From assembly GCA_947448095.1 (NCBI GenBank), contig CANFNN010000048.1, forward strand, positions 1 to 13,868: 13,868 bases of DNA, in the 5' to 3' direction. The DNA is from Bacteriovoracaceae bacterium. GTDB taxonomy: Bacteria > Bdellovibrionota > Bacteriovoracia > Bacteriovoracales > Bacteriovoracaceae. Shown piece after piece: positions 13,709-13,868 of the stretch. The translations under genes were made by a program, and so were the position numbers. The notes below the pieces were generated by a model. The model was not told the origin of the DNA and ran no database searches. It saw only the letters and a program-made list of their open reading frames with translations. Position 1 is the stretch's first letter, and each line of letters opens with the position of its first letter.

Positions 13709-13868
13709 ATGCAGATGTTACTCAAAGGTGACTATTTCAACGGCCATTTCTCTCATCCCAATGGGTTAAGCGATTTATCCGGTGCCCAAGAGCAAATTTT
13801 AAAAAAATGCCCAGGGGAATTCAACCTCAAACTTTGGGAAGCTGGCGTCTTTTACGATCATATCGAAC
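13709..13868 (+). CDS. Probable aldehyde dehydrogenase, N-terminus only (runs off window)
   Basis: Partial gene; the first 53 residues are visible. The opening LLKGDYFNGHF (4-14) looks like the N-terminal beta hairpin of aldehyde dehydrogenases (x-[IF]-[NG]-G-x-[FW]), and CPGEFNLKLWEAGVFYDHIE (34-53) resembles the stretch before their first long helix (S-P-x-x-x-...-Y-D-H-V-D). With astA nearby, succinylglutamate-semialdehyde dehydrogenase (AstD) is possible; beside DUF1338, 2-aminoadipate-semialdehyde dehydrogenase is another possibility. The catalytic Cys and Glu lie beyond the window, so this rests on a short match. AAAGGA ends five bases before the ATG at 13709 and favours it over the in-frame ATG at 13715. 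Confidence 0.5.
   Translation, partial: MQMLLKGDYFNGHFSHPNGLSDLSGAQEQILKKCPGEFNLKLWEAGVFYDHIE

Noticed and set aside
1..13868. tRNA, rRNA, CRISPR array, transposase or integrase
   Set aside because: No clover-leaf, spaced direct repeats, terminal inverted repeats or recombinase motifs were seen in the gaps or coding regions.

Overview
The window is AT-rich, densely coded DNA from a Gram-negative bacterium: there are many Sec signal peptides, lipoproteins and C-terminal-Phe outer-membrane barrels, and Shine-Dalgarno starts are common. The gene mix includes a fused E1 alpha/beta 2-oxoacid dehydrogenase, AstA, DUF1338, TPR/barrel outer-membrane proteins and HAMP-only membrane proteins. It would fit a Bdellovibrionota-like (Bacteriovorax/Peredibacter-type) bacterium. 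That assignment is an inference from style and content; no marker gene is present.

Layout. (1) 1-1530, plus strand: the end of a surface-glycan type cluster, with a GT32-like DXD glycosyltransferase overlapping a SAM methyltransferase. (2) 1585-6006, minus strand: a secreted repeat protein, a monocistronic fused E1 alpha/beta 2-oxoacid dehydrogenase with a strong UUCG-loop terminator, and a coupled pair of secreted proteins of unknown function. (3) 6158-8600, plus: a class-III aminotransferase followed one base later by astA (arginine N-succinyltransferase). (4) 8684-12330, plus: a compact six-gene cell-envelope operon. It encodes a periplasmic YceI-like protein, a monoheme c-type lipoprotein, an outer-membrane barrel with its own N-terminal CxxCH heme site, a helical-repeat/barrel protein, a two-TM HAMP-like protein and a tiny lipoprotein. 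(5) 12401-12760, plus: a stand-alone CheY-like receiver. (6) 12761-13567, minus: a DUF1338/HglS-like 2-oxoadipate dioxygenase. (7) 13709 to the right edge, plus: the start of a probable aldehyde dehydrogenase.

How the genes may work together. Several enzymes point to amino-acid catabolism: a 2-oxoacid dehydrogenase E1 (probably branched-chain or pyruvate type), AstA with a possible AstC and a possible AstD (arginine), and DUF1338 (lysine, via 2-oxoadipate). This would suit an organism feeding on protein, such as a predator. The most unusual unit is the 8684-12330 operon. Two separate heme-c sites, one on a lipoprotein and one fused to a porin-like barrel, suggest redox chemistry or electron transfer at or across the outer membrane, but the electron donor and acceptor are unknown.

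No rRNA, tRNA, CRISPR array, insertion sequence or integrase is visible. No gene-free stretch exceeds about 150 bases.
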